Shown here piece by piece: positions 10,224 to 20,910 of a stretch of 64,000 nt of DNA. A program made the position numbers and the translations under genes. Under the pieces are notes generated by a model. That model did not search any database. It was not told where the DNA came from and saw only the letters and a program-made list of their open reading frames with translations. Source of the DNA: Sternotherus odoratus (Eukaryota > Chordata > Testudines > Kinosternidae); assembly GCA_032164245.1 (NCBI GenBank), contig JAVMKO010000003.1:37264890-37328889 (forward strand), given 5' to 3'. The stretch's first letter is position 1. Each line of letters opens with the position of its first letter.

Positions 10224-11409
10224 CAGACACATAAAATCATTGGATTAAACTAATGTGAGCAATAGCAATATTTATCTGTGCTAAATAAATGGGCTAAGAA
10301 AACTCAGTGCACACGCACGCAAACTCACACACTCACATCCTCACATCTACTCACTTCATGCTCCTCATCACTTAGAGACATTTGCCTCCATCACCATCAG
10401 CTACATACACTCAGTCTACACACACAGTCACAGACATTGACCAATTGCTCCTCTTCACGCCCATTCTTTTCCACCCTTCGCCAATGAACTCAATATGAAT
10501 TCTGTATCTGGAGTAGCTGCAGAATCTGGCTCACATTGTTACCTAGTCTGATTTCCTTGTACAAGTCAAATACTTGCTGTATGCTCTATTATCCATTAAT
10601 AAAATGACCAAGTGTAAATTTAAAAAAAAACGTATTGGCTTTTCTCGCTTTTCTATGTTTGCTTCCATTCATAGCCTACATAAATACTAAATCAAATACA
10701 GTTACCTCTAGCATAAAGCCTGTGCTAGGCGAGTAATTGCATTTGTTATTATATTTACATGCAGGAAGTATTTCACTGCTATTCTGAATGCTGATAACAA
10801 CAAATCTTTACTGCACAAAATATTCACAACAATTTTTAGAGTCACATGCTCACCACCAGAGGGAGTTCTGGTGAAAGTAATAAAATATTACTGTGTGCCA
10901 CTTACAGGAAAAATAATGAATAGGTCTTGAGAGATAACTGTATGAAAAGTTACTACTACTTTTGTGTTAATTAAAAGCCTGCTCCTGTGCCTCTAAAATT
11001 AATGAGAGTTTTGTCATTGATTTCAGTGGCAGTGAGTGGAGAGAAAAAAGGAACCTGCTGGAGATATTAAATTTTAAGAGGCAAAGGGAATTTAAATGCA
11101 ACAGATCCATTTGAAAGGTTCACAAACAAAAGGATATTAACTGTAGCTAAGGAAAACTTCACCTTATGGGAGATTGCACAGGGGACAGTTAATGTCTGGA
11201 ATGGAATCCCACAGGTAGCAAGATGAGCAATTATAAACAACTTTTTAGATTTAGAATTTAGTATTTAGAAAAAGAATCAGGTGGACACTTAGAAGAAAAA
11301 CACTGAACATTAACTAGGTTCACTGACCTAGCCTAATGGCTCTCTTCTCTTATATTTCCAGTAGATGACACTGTGTAGTAACAATACTCATGCTAGAAGA
11401 GCTACTTAC
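10224..11409 (-). other. intron of the collagen-like gene
   Basis: Mostly AT-rich. A faint old repeat around 10979-11035 carries the tttcagtggcagtg-type text seen in very old LINE relics. No further exon recognised. Confidence 0.4.
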
Positions 11410-11803
11410 CAAAACAGGAGATTCTTCAACTGATTTTTTTATCAGCAAAGTGTATCCATTTCCATAAACACCTTTCTGTTGATTTCCTGGAACTGCACTG
11501 ACCTCCTGACAGTCAATCAATAATTTTGCATCGTCACCTTTCACACTCAATGCTAACTTGTTCCAAGAACCATCAAGAGCCTTGTCCACATTGCTGAATG
11601 TCCTGAACACGAGTGTTTTGGATGGAGTGGCATGAAAGAAATCCAGAGATTTTTCGTCTCTCAGGAAGCGAATACCAACTCTGTTTTTGCCATCAGAATC
11701 ACTAACTTGCCATAAATTCCACACATTTTGTGGAGCGTCCAGTAGCATTTTAAAAGTAGCAATGATGGAATATTCTGAAGGCAGGCAATCTGGATGAACA
11801 CCA
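11410..11803 (-). CDS. TSPN/laminin-G-like domain exon of FACIT-like collagen
   Basis: A 394-nt exon with acceptor cttgttttag and donor gtaagt, entered in phase 2 and left in phase 0, fully open over 131 codons. It encodes the core of a thrombospondin-N (laminin G-like) domain: PSEYSIIATFKM, NVWNLWQVSD, GSWNKLALSV and the LLIDCQ strand. These match the positions of PEEYS, NIWQIQD, WHKI and FVDCN in COL9A1-type NC4 domains. The Cys in PDC and IDC should pair with the Cys residues of the 10146-10223 exon. Such domains sit N-terminal to the helix in secreted FACIT collagens and bind matrix partners. If the donor were not used, the frame would run 25 codons into the intron and stop. The gene is not securely identified; COL9A1/COL19A1/COL16A1-like families are closest by eye. 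Confidence 0.8.
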
Positions 11804-12401
11804 CTAAAACAAGAACACATGCAATCCAATTAAAGTCTACATATTGAGACACACTGTAAACAAAAGCCCATTCGACAAATTTCATCTCTAATGCTTTTAA
11901 ACGTTATTATTTTTCAAATGCTCTAGTGTCATAGAGAGTCAGCTAGAGAGTCATTAAGGGGTGCACTGTGAGAGTGGCATTTCAAGAATTTGTCCACATA
12001 ATGTCAATGAGATCAAATACTTTATTACTTCCAGAGATGCTGAACAAAAGGCCAGAGTCTACATTTTGCTCTCAGACAAACTTCTACTGAAAATAACAAT
12101 GCCCACACTGCACAATTCCTTCCCAAGGTGCAGTATTTTCCTTCCCATCCCTTTTGGCAACTAGCAAGCAAGCAAGCATCAAGGTGCAGGGAGAAACTCA
12201 AGAGCATGCAGTGATTCTTGCACGGTAGGTCTGAGGTGGTGAAAACCTCTTTGCACCCTCCGCCCGTCCATCTGCACAAAGATCAGCCCAGTATAGCCCA
12301 TAAAACTTCCTCACACCCTGTGTTTAACTATAATCCATTTCTTCAGCAACATCTCTTAGTTTTAAGGAAGAAACACACAAAGAATTTAATTTATGGCATA
12401 C

Positions 12402-12525
12402 CTGGTGTTTTTCCTGAGCAGTATGGTAGGATTTATGTGGTAAATTAAAGAATCTGAGCTTGATCCTTCAGCTATGTTTAAATCTGATGCTTTGGACAAT
12501 CTGAACTCCTGAAGAAGATCAACCT
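12402..12525 (-). CDS. TSPN-domain first half, exon of FACIT-like collagen
   Basis: A 124-nt exon with acceptor atttttaaaattgcag-like (ttgcag) and donor gtatgc. It enters in phase 1 and leaves in phase 2, exactly joining the exons on either side. The product starts EVDLLQEFRLSKASDL and runs through SLIYHINPTILLRKNT. VDLLQ-x-F is the usual first strand of TSPN domains (compare DLISQF in COL9A1). No stop codons or shifts. Confidence 0.75.
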
Positions 12526-12869
12526 CTGCAATTTTAAAATGTTTTTATAATCATAATTAGTTTCATTTGCCAAAGAGTTGAGTTGCTTGGTATTTTTCTA
12601 TAAAAACAACTCTCCTAGAGGAAATTGGCATAGAACTATTGACTCCAATAGAGTGAAGCCAAGTGATGGTCACTGAGATACTGGCCCTGTTAGTGCTGCC
12701 AATAGAAAACTGGTTTCTCATTGCTGGTTCTATGCAAATATTTTTAAGTGGTCAGATTTAGTTTCTGGCTCACCAGAGGAGGGAGGATGCAGACAAAAGG
12801 AGCCCTTTCCTCCTGCTAGGGCACTTGTGCAGGGGACAGACAGAACACTTCTGTTTGCATTCCCTTGAT

Positions 12870-13365
12870 GTATGAACTGAGGGACCACCAGATCATCTAG
12901 TCTCCCAGGCCACCATCAGCACCAAGCACCCATGCACTAAACCCAGCATCTTAAATAAGACCAAAGTATTAAAGCCAACAAGAGATTAGACTCCTGTGTG
13001 TCACAGAAAGAGAACAGAAGAGATTGAGATGCATCAGTGCCTGAGGCCCCTGCAGTAGCAGGGAACGATTAGTGAGATATACTCAAATAATCTTGGCAAG
13101 CGACCTGCACCCTCACACCACAGAGGAAGGTAGAAAAACAACCATCAAAAAACAGGTCACTGGCCAAACTGACCTGGGGGAAAATGCATTGCCAGCTCCC
13201 ATACAGTGAGCAAGAATCAGCCGGCTAAATACCTAAGAGAGAGAACACCCTGTCCAGTGTCCATCTCCAGCCATGACCATCCCTGATGATTCAGAGAAAG
13301 GAGAGCAACAACAAAAAATCCTACCCCAGAATATACTGGAGAGGGGAAAAAGTCTTCCCTGACCC
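12870..13365. mobile_element. LINE-derived repeat (CR1-like)
   Basis: The text from cctgaggcccctgcagtagcaggg to aaaagtcttccctgaccccctag matches a recurrent turtle repeat that I associate with CR1 elements. It lies in the second intron of the collagen-like gene. Orientation and borders are approximate. Confidence 0.5.
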
Positions 13366-13370
13366 CCTAG

Positions 13371-13480
13371 AGGAGTGTTTTTCAAACTCTGGGTTGCGAT
13401 GGGTCACGACATGTCAGGCACTGAGTCGCCCTGGTCAGCACTGCCGACCGGGACATAATAAGGTGTTTCGATGCTGTGCT
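13371..13480. mobile_element. hAT-like element fragment
   Basis: gtgtttttcaaactctgggttgcgatgggtcacgac is the recognisable end of a hAT-type non-autonomous repeat. The other end is missing, and it is joined directly to a CR1 fragment. Confidence 0.5.
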
Positions 13481-13494
13481 GCACCCTGAAAGGT

Positions 13495-13945
13495 GAAATG
13501 TCTGTCTGGATGGGAGTTACTAGTGGAATTCCTCAGGGATTGTCTTGGGACCAATCTTATTTCATATTTTTATTACTGATCTTGGCACAAAAAGTGAGTA
13601 TGCACTAATAAAATTTGTGAATGACAGAAAGTTGGGACATAGTGCCAGTACAAAAGAGGACTGGAATATCATATGTAAATATCTATATGACCTTGTAAAG
13701 TGGAATAATAGAATGGGATGAAATTTAATAGTGCAAAATACAAGGTCATGCACTTAGGGACTAACAAGAATTTTTGCTATAAGGTGGGGACTCATCAGTT
13801 GAAAGAGACAGAGGAGGAGAAAGATCTGGGTGTACTGGCTGATCACAGGATGACTATGAACCGTCAATGGGATGTGGCCATGAAAAAGGCTAATGCAGTC
13901 CTTGGATGCATCAGGCGAGGTATTTCCAGTAGAGACTTTTCTTTT
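13495..13945 (+). mobile_element. CR1 LINE fragment (reverse transcriptase region)
   Basis: Plus-strand CR1: GIPQG-like and FVNDRKLG (relic of FADDTKL) are encoded near 13530-13640, then MKFNSAKYKVMHLG, KDLGVLADHRM and KKANAVLGCIRRGI. Frameshifts separate the parts, and the 3' end is missing. Confidence 0.85.
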
Positions 13946-14885
13946 ACTGAAACATAATATTTATTTATTTTTGCTACTTGATTTGTTCTACATGAATGTC
14001 TTTTCAAAACTAAAGATTGATTGGTAACTATGAGCCTTTTCCTTTCCATGTTTTAATAGTGGCTTCCTGGAAAATAACTGTTTTAAACAATTGCTTATTC
14101 CATGGGTAATGAGAATAGTTTGTCAGGAAATGTTTTTCTTACTCTGCATGATGAAAATAGAATTCCAACCACTTAGTTAATTAGAAGCTAGGCTTCAGAA
14201 CTATCCATCATTTGAGGTGTGTAGCTTCTGCTGTATAGTTTTGTTTTCCCACGCCTTGACACAGGTGTCATCGGATGCCAGATTTCAAAATATGCCTTGT
14301 GGCAGTATTTGAGCTACTGTAGGAATTATGAAGCAAAGTGGGACATTTATGTATATTTGCATGCTGATATCCAGAATGCTTTTCCAGCTAACAGTTATTT
14401 AAGATTTGAGAACACATTGCACTGTTACATTGTGTGTTCTTTATTATTATAAGCAATAGCATAATTTCTAGCTGTATACGGCAACTTTTTTGTACTGTTG
14501 CATGTAATACATAAGATAAACATAATGTTAAATTACACCTTCGAGATAAAGGTTGTCATTCAGGCTATTCTTCAGTTTCTCTCTCTCACACACACATTTT
14601 GATGCAGAGCCAAATCTCTGCAAAATAATATAGTGGAGGAGGGAATCACTTCTTTCATTACACAAGAATTAAGGTCAGTTCTCGCTGAAGAAATATACTG
14701 TCAGTTAGTAAAAGAGTGTTTAGAAAATGTCCATTTGAAACTTATTTAGATTTAAAAAACAGGAAAAAATTCATGGTATTTTTCACAATTTTTTTCTGTA
14801 ACAAGCTGGTCAGCACATTTTTTGATGAAAAATATTTTTAATCAGCACTGAATTTATCAACTATGAAAGGAATATGTTCACATAC
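13946..14885 (-). other. first coding intron, no other feature seen
   Basis: AT-rich sequence with a short (ca)n/(ct)n tract near 14580. No von Willebrand A-like exon was found between 12525 and 14886. Confidence 0.4.
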
Positions 14886-14986
14886 CTATATTATTTGGTA
14901 AATCCTGACATAGGAAAATATTGAAAAGAGTCACCAGAACCATCAGAACTAGAAATTTCATTGTAGGACTTCTTGAGAACATGAAC
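14886..14986 (-). CDS. signal peptide exon, start of FACIT-like collagen
   Basis: A 101-nt exon with acceptor cctttcatag and donor gtatgt. Two in-frame ATGs are present, at 14980-14982 and 14959-14961. The second is preferred because it directly begins a signal peptide, MKFLVLMVLVTLFNIFLC followed by QDLPNNI, with likely cleavage near the Cys or Gln. The first would add only FSRSPT in front. The exon ends in phase 1 and joins the 12402-12525 exon. An acceptor before the ATG implies at least one untranslated exon further right, which I cannot place. With a signal peptide leading straight into the TSPN domain, there is no room for a von Willebrand A domain as in COL21A1. The predicted intact N-terminal part is about 197 residues up to the exon at 11410. 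Confidence 0.7.
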
Positions 14987-15204
14987 CTATGAAAGGAACA
15001 TTTAATAGTTAGAGCTGTTTATTATTCATGATAATCTGTTATTCTCACTCAATAGTTCCTAAAGCACTGGGTTTTCTGTGATAGCGAATCCCCACAACAG
15101 ATGGAGAATGTGAGTGTATATATTTATAAACATACACACAGACACTGCATAAATTAAAAAGACTTAAAATATGCACTGAAATTCTTTTCAAAATATATGT
15201 CTAA

Positions 15205-15665
15205 CTAGCAAAAATACCCGGCGTTGCTCAGGGTATTTGTAATTGGAAACTGGGATGTAAAAAGACTACCATGTTTTTTATTAATACAAATTTTGTTCAG
15301 ACGTCTCAGCATTGCTCGGGTCCCATGGAGGGGGGAGGGAGAGAGAGCTGAGCGAGTGCGGGGTCCGTTGGAGGGGGGTATTATTACATCATAACTATGT
15401 CACAGAGAACAGCAGGTTTTAACCTGCTGCCCAGCCGATGTTAATGGGCTTTAAAGAATTTCACCCCTAGGGGGTTTAAGAGGTGAGATTTGAAAAATTT
15501 TAGATTCTTACCCTGATTAGGACCCTAAAGCCTATAACTGTACCAAATTTCAAGTCTTTAGCTCAAACGGTGTGGAAGGAGTAAGGGAACATACCTACAT
15601 GCACGCACGCACACATACACACACACACGCATACACCATTTGACTTTTATATATAGATAGATAAT
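15205..15665 (+). mobile_element. interspersed repeat with microsatellite and TATATAGATAG tail
   Basis: Starts actagcaaaaatacccggcgttgctcagggtat, runs through a conserved block (accaaatttcaagtctttagctcaaacgg) and ends in (ac)n followed by tttatatatagatagata. That tail suggests a non-LTR retroposon (RTE-like or SINE). I know the acccggcgttgc motif from dispersed animal repeats, but the family is not certain. Confidence 0.5.
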
Positions 15666-16799
15666 TATGGATCATGTAAAGGGTCACAAATGACCTCAAA
15701 TCACCTTCTATAACTAGATTGCTATGCACAAATATTTGTTACAAAAATATCGGCCAGTTAGTTTTAACTACATCTTGTATACAAGCAACAGTGATGAACT
15801 AGGTGTGAAATTCAATCATCCTCTACTGAGTGACAAAGATAAATATTGAACCTTACACTTTGCTGTGAAAGGCCATTCTAAGAATGGAGCTTTTCACTTT
15901 ACTAGATGTACTGCATGTGTGATTAATTCATTGTCTTAGTTTTCACATAGATTGTTTTCTCTTTAATGTTTTAATAATTTAATTATAAGATTAGTACTTG
16001 GATGATATATGACATCATCTCATTAAGAAGATTTACTCCTTACAGTTTTCAATCTAAAGCTCTATCTGACGGACCTTGATGTCAATGGAGCTAAGCCACT
16101 GACCTCATCTGAAGCAGGATGAAGCTCAAAATTATACATAGTGCTTCAATTTGTTAATCTACAGCCCAGTCCTGCTGTCACTGAAATTAAGGGTTTTAGG
16201 ACCAGGGCCTTTGTTAGGATCTTTGAAGATTTTCACAATATGCTGTCACTCTACACATATCAGTCACTCTAATTACTTTCAGATCAATACAAATATATTT
16301 TTAAAGATGAGAAAGAACTAACCCTTATCTTCTGACATCTAGACTTTTGGAAAAGTTTCAAATCTGTAGTTAGATGCAAATTGCCCTACTTAGCTATTCT
16401 AGTCATTTTTACTAGAAAGTCTGCTAGCCATGTAATTGTTAGTCTTGCAACAATGCATTTGGATTTACTATGCATTATCCTTTTTTTTTTTATTTCTTAA
16501 ATAATAAATCAAAAGACCACAGAGTATGGCACAGAGTACGGCACATATACATACCATTCTAGTATCATTCTAGTGCACACATAATGTGAGTATCAAGGAC
16601 AGCATTGTCTGTATTATTAGGATACAGACAATGCATTTAAAACCTAATATTGTAACCTTTACTCATGTGAGTAACATAACTGAAATCGGGAAATTATTTG
16701 AGTTTAGATTGAAGAATCAGGTCCTACATCAAGTCCTTCTCAATATTGGTAATATGCTGTACATTTGATAACTAGATATAAAAGCAAGAGACTCTGTTC
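15666..16799. other. unrecognised AT-rich sequence
   Basis: Faint old repeat signals (gatgtcaatggagct near 16080). No exon or recent element recognised. Could hold the 5' untranslated exon or promoter of the collagen-like gene. Confidence 0.35.
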
Positions 16800-17095
16800 T
16801 TAAAGTCATAGATTCCCAGGCCAGAAGGACCATTGTAATCATCTAGTCCGTCCTCCTGTATAACACACAGAACTTCCCCAGAATAATTCCTAAAGCATGT
16901 CTTTTAGAAAAACATTCAATCTTGATTTAAAAATCATCAGTGATTGAGAATCCACAACTACCCTTGGTAAATTATTTCAATGATTAATTACCTTCACCGT
17001 TAAGAATTTATGCCTTATTTCCACTCTGAATTTGTATAGCTTAGACTTCCAGCCATTGGATGGTGTTATAGCTTTCTCTGCTAAACTGAAGTGTG
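16800..17095 (-). mobile_element. CR1-type LINE 3' fragment
   Basis: Reverse-oriented: tcatagattcccaggccagaaggaccattgtaatcatctagtc, then the degenerate 3' UTR up to about 17095 (ctttctctgctaaactga). Confidence 0.8.
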
Positions 17096-17114
17096 CACAA
17101 TTAAATATTTTTCC

Positions 17115-17200
17115 CTCAAAGTGGGTATTAGCCCATGAAAGCTTATGCTTCAAGTCTTTAAGGTGCCACAGGACTCTTTGTCACTTCTATTTTTCCCTTG
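17115..17200 (+). repeat. short dispersed repeat (GTGGGTATTAGCCCATGAAAGCTTATGC type)
   Basis: gtgggtattagcccatgaaagcttatgcttcaa ... aaggtgccacaggactctttgt is a very common turtle interspersed sequence, SINE-like in size. Class not determined. Confidence 0.6.
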
Positions 17201-19740
17201 TATATTCTAATAAATGGTAATCAACTTTAACTTTCTCTTTGTTATTTCATGTAAGAATGTTAATTACACATTCAGTAATTTTAAAAAGTCATCTTTGTTA
17301 AAGTATATTTTTTCTTTTAAAAGTGGCATAGGTATTTCGTTCCTGATTATTATAGACCCAGACATTAGTGTGTTGCAACACTTCAAAAGACACATTTTAT
17401 GCAAACTGCATTTCAAGTAGATGCTTTTTCTTTTTCCTGGAGGTTCTGTATACAATCTCCTGTTACTAAAGAACAGAGGGAGTAAAACTAAGTGTTTCAG
17501 AACAATGAAACTTGTTAGCAAGCACTTTTTTTCCCCCCACAAAACACAATGCATAAAGTGCTTGAACATATCACAACTAGAAAGCACAAGTACATGGATA
17601 CAGTGGATAAAGCGCTTCAGTCTCATATAAGAAGATACAATTCCAAAAGGAAGAAAACTTACATTTTTTTCTAGCAACAAATGTGGATGAGGAGCAATGT
17701 ATCTGTGAAGTCACAAGGCTTTAGATAGTCTCTGTGTCCCAGCAGAGTCTATCAAGAGAAAGTACATGGAGAAGTTGAACAAAATAGAGCTAAAGATTCC
17801 TCACACTAAATACTTTCTTCAATCTCAGCCATTTCTTTCAGTATCCTCTTTGCTCCCGCTAAAATGACTAGAGGCTCTGCTATCTGATCATATACCGTAG
17901 TAACTCCCGCAAGTTTTTTAGGCCTCTAATAGGATAGTCACTCTCCAAATAGAATTTATTGGAAAATCTCACAACTGCTGAAGGGGGAGTGTCCCTGGAG
18001 GGAATCCCTCCACCTTCTGTTACCAGAATTTTCAAGTCTTTGACAGCTTACTGAGGGGCTGAATAAATGAGCATTTGTTAGAGTACAAGAAGGGTAGTAT
18101 CTCTACGATTTGTTTTATCCAGCTTTGCCTGAACCCCTTAGATCACTAAGCTTCATTTGATCAGATTTTCTCATAAGATTTCCATTACTTCCTTCTTTGC
18201 AGGGCTGGTGGTACATTAAATGAGCCTTTTCATATTATATTTAAGTACTTCCACTTGTAGTCCTATACATAAAGGACATCATCTCCATAGTGCTGAACAC
18301 ATTGCAGGGCTGAGCCCACTATACCTACCTGTAAGTAATACTGATTATGACTTATTGCTAAGATCATATTCTTCATGAGAGAAACAGATATTTGCACAAA
18401 AGCCCTTTAGGAAGTGATCTCAGTGATCTGGGACTAATATAAATAAATAAGTATAATCCACTACATTGACAATTTGGCCATCAGATAAATTATTATTAAA
18501 TGACTCAACAATCACATAATTTATGAAACGTGCAACAAACTGGAGAAAGACTCCCACTGATTTGGGTCAGGCCCAAGATGAACAAATTGGTTCTCAAGGT
18601 TCTGATCATGGAAAACTCAAACACTGGGCTTAAAACAATAGTTAGGTTTGGGGGGAGGGGGGGTAAATGTTTTAGTTTAATGTGTTTCAAAACAGTGTTT
18701 TGTTGTTAATTTTAGTATAGCATTTAAAACTGCTGCTCATAATATCTTGTAAGTATCGGTGTAACTAAAATTTAGTGATAGTTTATTCATTTCTATATAT
18801 TATATATTAACTCAATAATCTCTCACTACAATGCAGATACCACTCAGAGAGCTTTTAGTTACACGTGTTCAATGAGAGGTTATTGATATCAATCATCAGA
18901 CATGTATGAAAGACATATGCATATACAGAACTACAATATGTATCTGTACTGTATGATTCTCGTCTTTAGTTACAATTCTCTTTGTTAGTGTCAATGTCCC
19001 AGTCAGGCTGTAGGAGACACTACATAGAAATAGGGTGTTATATTTTACAAGGAGTTGACAGACCCAAGATAAATATATCACCAGTGAACAAAATGGATTC
19101 TGACGCATCCCCCATATACTGCAGCTGTTATGCTGCTTGAATCCCAGAGAGAATGCATAGGAATATGAAATTTGGCTGTTTAAAAACTTTTCACAGAAGT
19201 AAGAGCTCTTCTTTGTGCTGCCCTCTTATGCACATTACACATGAATAATATGTGAAAAGGGGACATTCTCCATTCATTCAAACCCACTATATATATATGG
19301 AAGGTATAACCCTAACTCACACCTTGTTTTCATCAGTTCAAGAAATCCAGCTCCATGCTTGCTGCTATAATGACTTCCAGAAAGATCAAAGAATGATCAA
19401 ATCATAACTATAAAAAGATTTTGGCATTTTTCTCTTTCATCCATTGTTAAAATATTTTAGGGTACGACAGGACTGGCAGCAATTACTGTCAACGTCCAGC
19501 AAGATTTAAATTCTACACACTTTCTTCCCGGGAGAGCAGATTCCTTAACATGAAGCCCCTAACAGCTGTTCACTCTTCCCCTGCATTACATGAATCAAGC
19601 ATCCTCTGTGATCATGTCATCAATTAGAACAGAATAGAATATTTCAGATCTTTCTACTGCTCCTTGTGATGAGTGACATCTTTCATTAGACCTCAATTTA
19701 CCACTGTCCTAAACACACCTCATGTCATCTCACTTTTACA
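17201..19740. other. intergenic sequence, nothing recognised
   Basis: AT-rich, with a G-rich run near 18648-18663. The longest frame (minus strand, 17264-17680, 138 codons) has no domain, no splice context and a composition like its surroundings. A donor-like gtaagt on the minus strand near 17655 could in principle belong to a 5' untranslated exon of the collagen-like gene, but this is not supported further. Confidence 0.35.
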
Positions 19741-20910
19741 TAAGAACATAAGAAAGGCCGTACTGGGTCAGACCAACGGTCCATCTAGCCCAGTATCCTG
19801 TCTACCAACAGTGGCCAATGCCAGGTGCCCCATAGCGAGTGAACCTAACAGGTAATGATCAAGTGATCGCTCTCCTGCCATCTATCACGCCCCTCTGACA
19901 AACAGAGGGTAGGGACACCATTTCTTACCTATCCTGGCTAATAGCCATTAATGGACTTAACCTCCATGAATTTATCCAGTTCTCTTTTAAACCCTGTTAT
20001 AGTCCTAGCATTTACAGCCTCCTCAGGCAAGGAGTTCCACAGGTTGACTGTGCGCTGTGTGAATAAGAACTTCCTTTTATCTGTTTAAAACCTGATGCCC
20101 ACTAATTTCATTGGGTTGCCCCTAGTTCTTATATTATGGGAACAAGTAAATAACTTTTCCTTATTCACTTTCTCCTTCCCACTCATAATTTTATATACCT
20201 CTATCATATCCCCCCTTAGTCACCTCTTTTCCAAGCTAAAAAGTCCTAGCCTCCTTAATCTCTCCTCATATGGGACCGTTCCAAACCCCTAATCATTTTA
20301 GTTGCCCTTCTCTGAACCTTTTCTAATGCCAACATATCCTTTTTGAGATGAGGAGACCACATCTGAGCACAGTATTCAAGATGTGGGCACACCATGGATT
20401 TGTATAAGGGCAATAAGATATTCTCCGTCTTATTCTCGATCCCTTTTTTAATGATTCCTAACATCCTGTTTGCTTTTTTGACTGCCGCTGCACACTGCAT
20501 GGATGTCTTTAGAGAACTATCCACGATGACTCCAAGATCTTTTTCCTGATTAGTTGTAGCTAAATTAGGCCCATCATATTGGATATATAGTTGGGGTTAT
20601 TTTTTCCAATGTGCACTATTTTACATTTAGCCACATTAAATTTCATTTGCCATTTTGTTGCCCAATCATTTAGTTTTGTGAGATCTTTTTGAAGTTCTTC
20701 ACAGTCTGCTTGGGTCTTAACTATTTTGAGCAGTTTAGTATCATCTGCAAACTTTGACACCTCACTGTTTACCCCTTCCTCCAAATAATTTATGAATAAG
20801 TTAGATAGGATTGGTCCTAGGACTGACCCTTGGAGAACACCACTACTTACCCCTCTCCATTCAGAAAATTTACCATTTATTCCTACTCTTTTATTATTGG
20901 ATATTATCCA
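19741..20910 (-). mobile_element. CR1 LINE, 5'-truncated, about 1.2 kb
   Basis: Reverse-oriented. The 3' UTR is at 19741-20080 (taagaacataagaaaggccgtactgggtcagacc) and the ORF2 C-terminus continues to about 20910. The minus-strand frames 20255-20524 and 20560-21012 show WRGVSSGVLQGSVLGPILSN, FADDTKLLKIV (the catalytic YADD-type motif) and AAVKKANRMLGIIKKGIE; a break separates the frames. The 5' part is missing. Confidence 0.9.

Noticed and set aside
11661..11885. 74-codon frame overlapping the TSPN exon in another frame
   Set aside because: A shadow of the real exon, with no splice-compatible borders.
3047..14986. Assigning the symbol COL21A1 by synteny with DST
   Set aside because: The gene lacks the vWA domain and its TSPN looks closer to COL9A1/COL19A1-type domains; symbol left empty.
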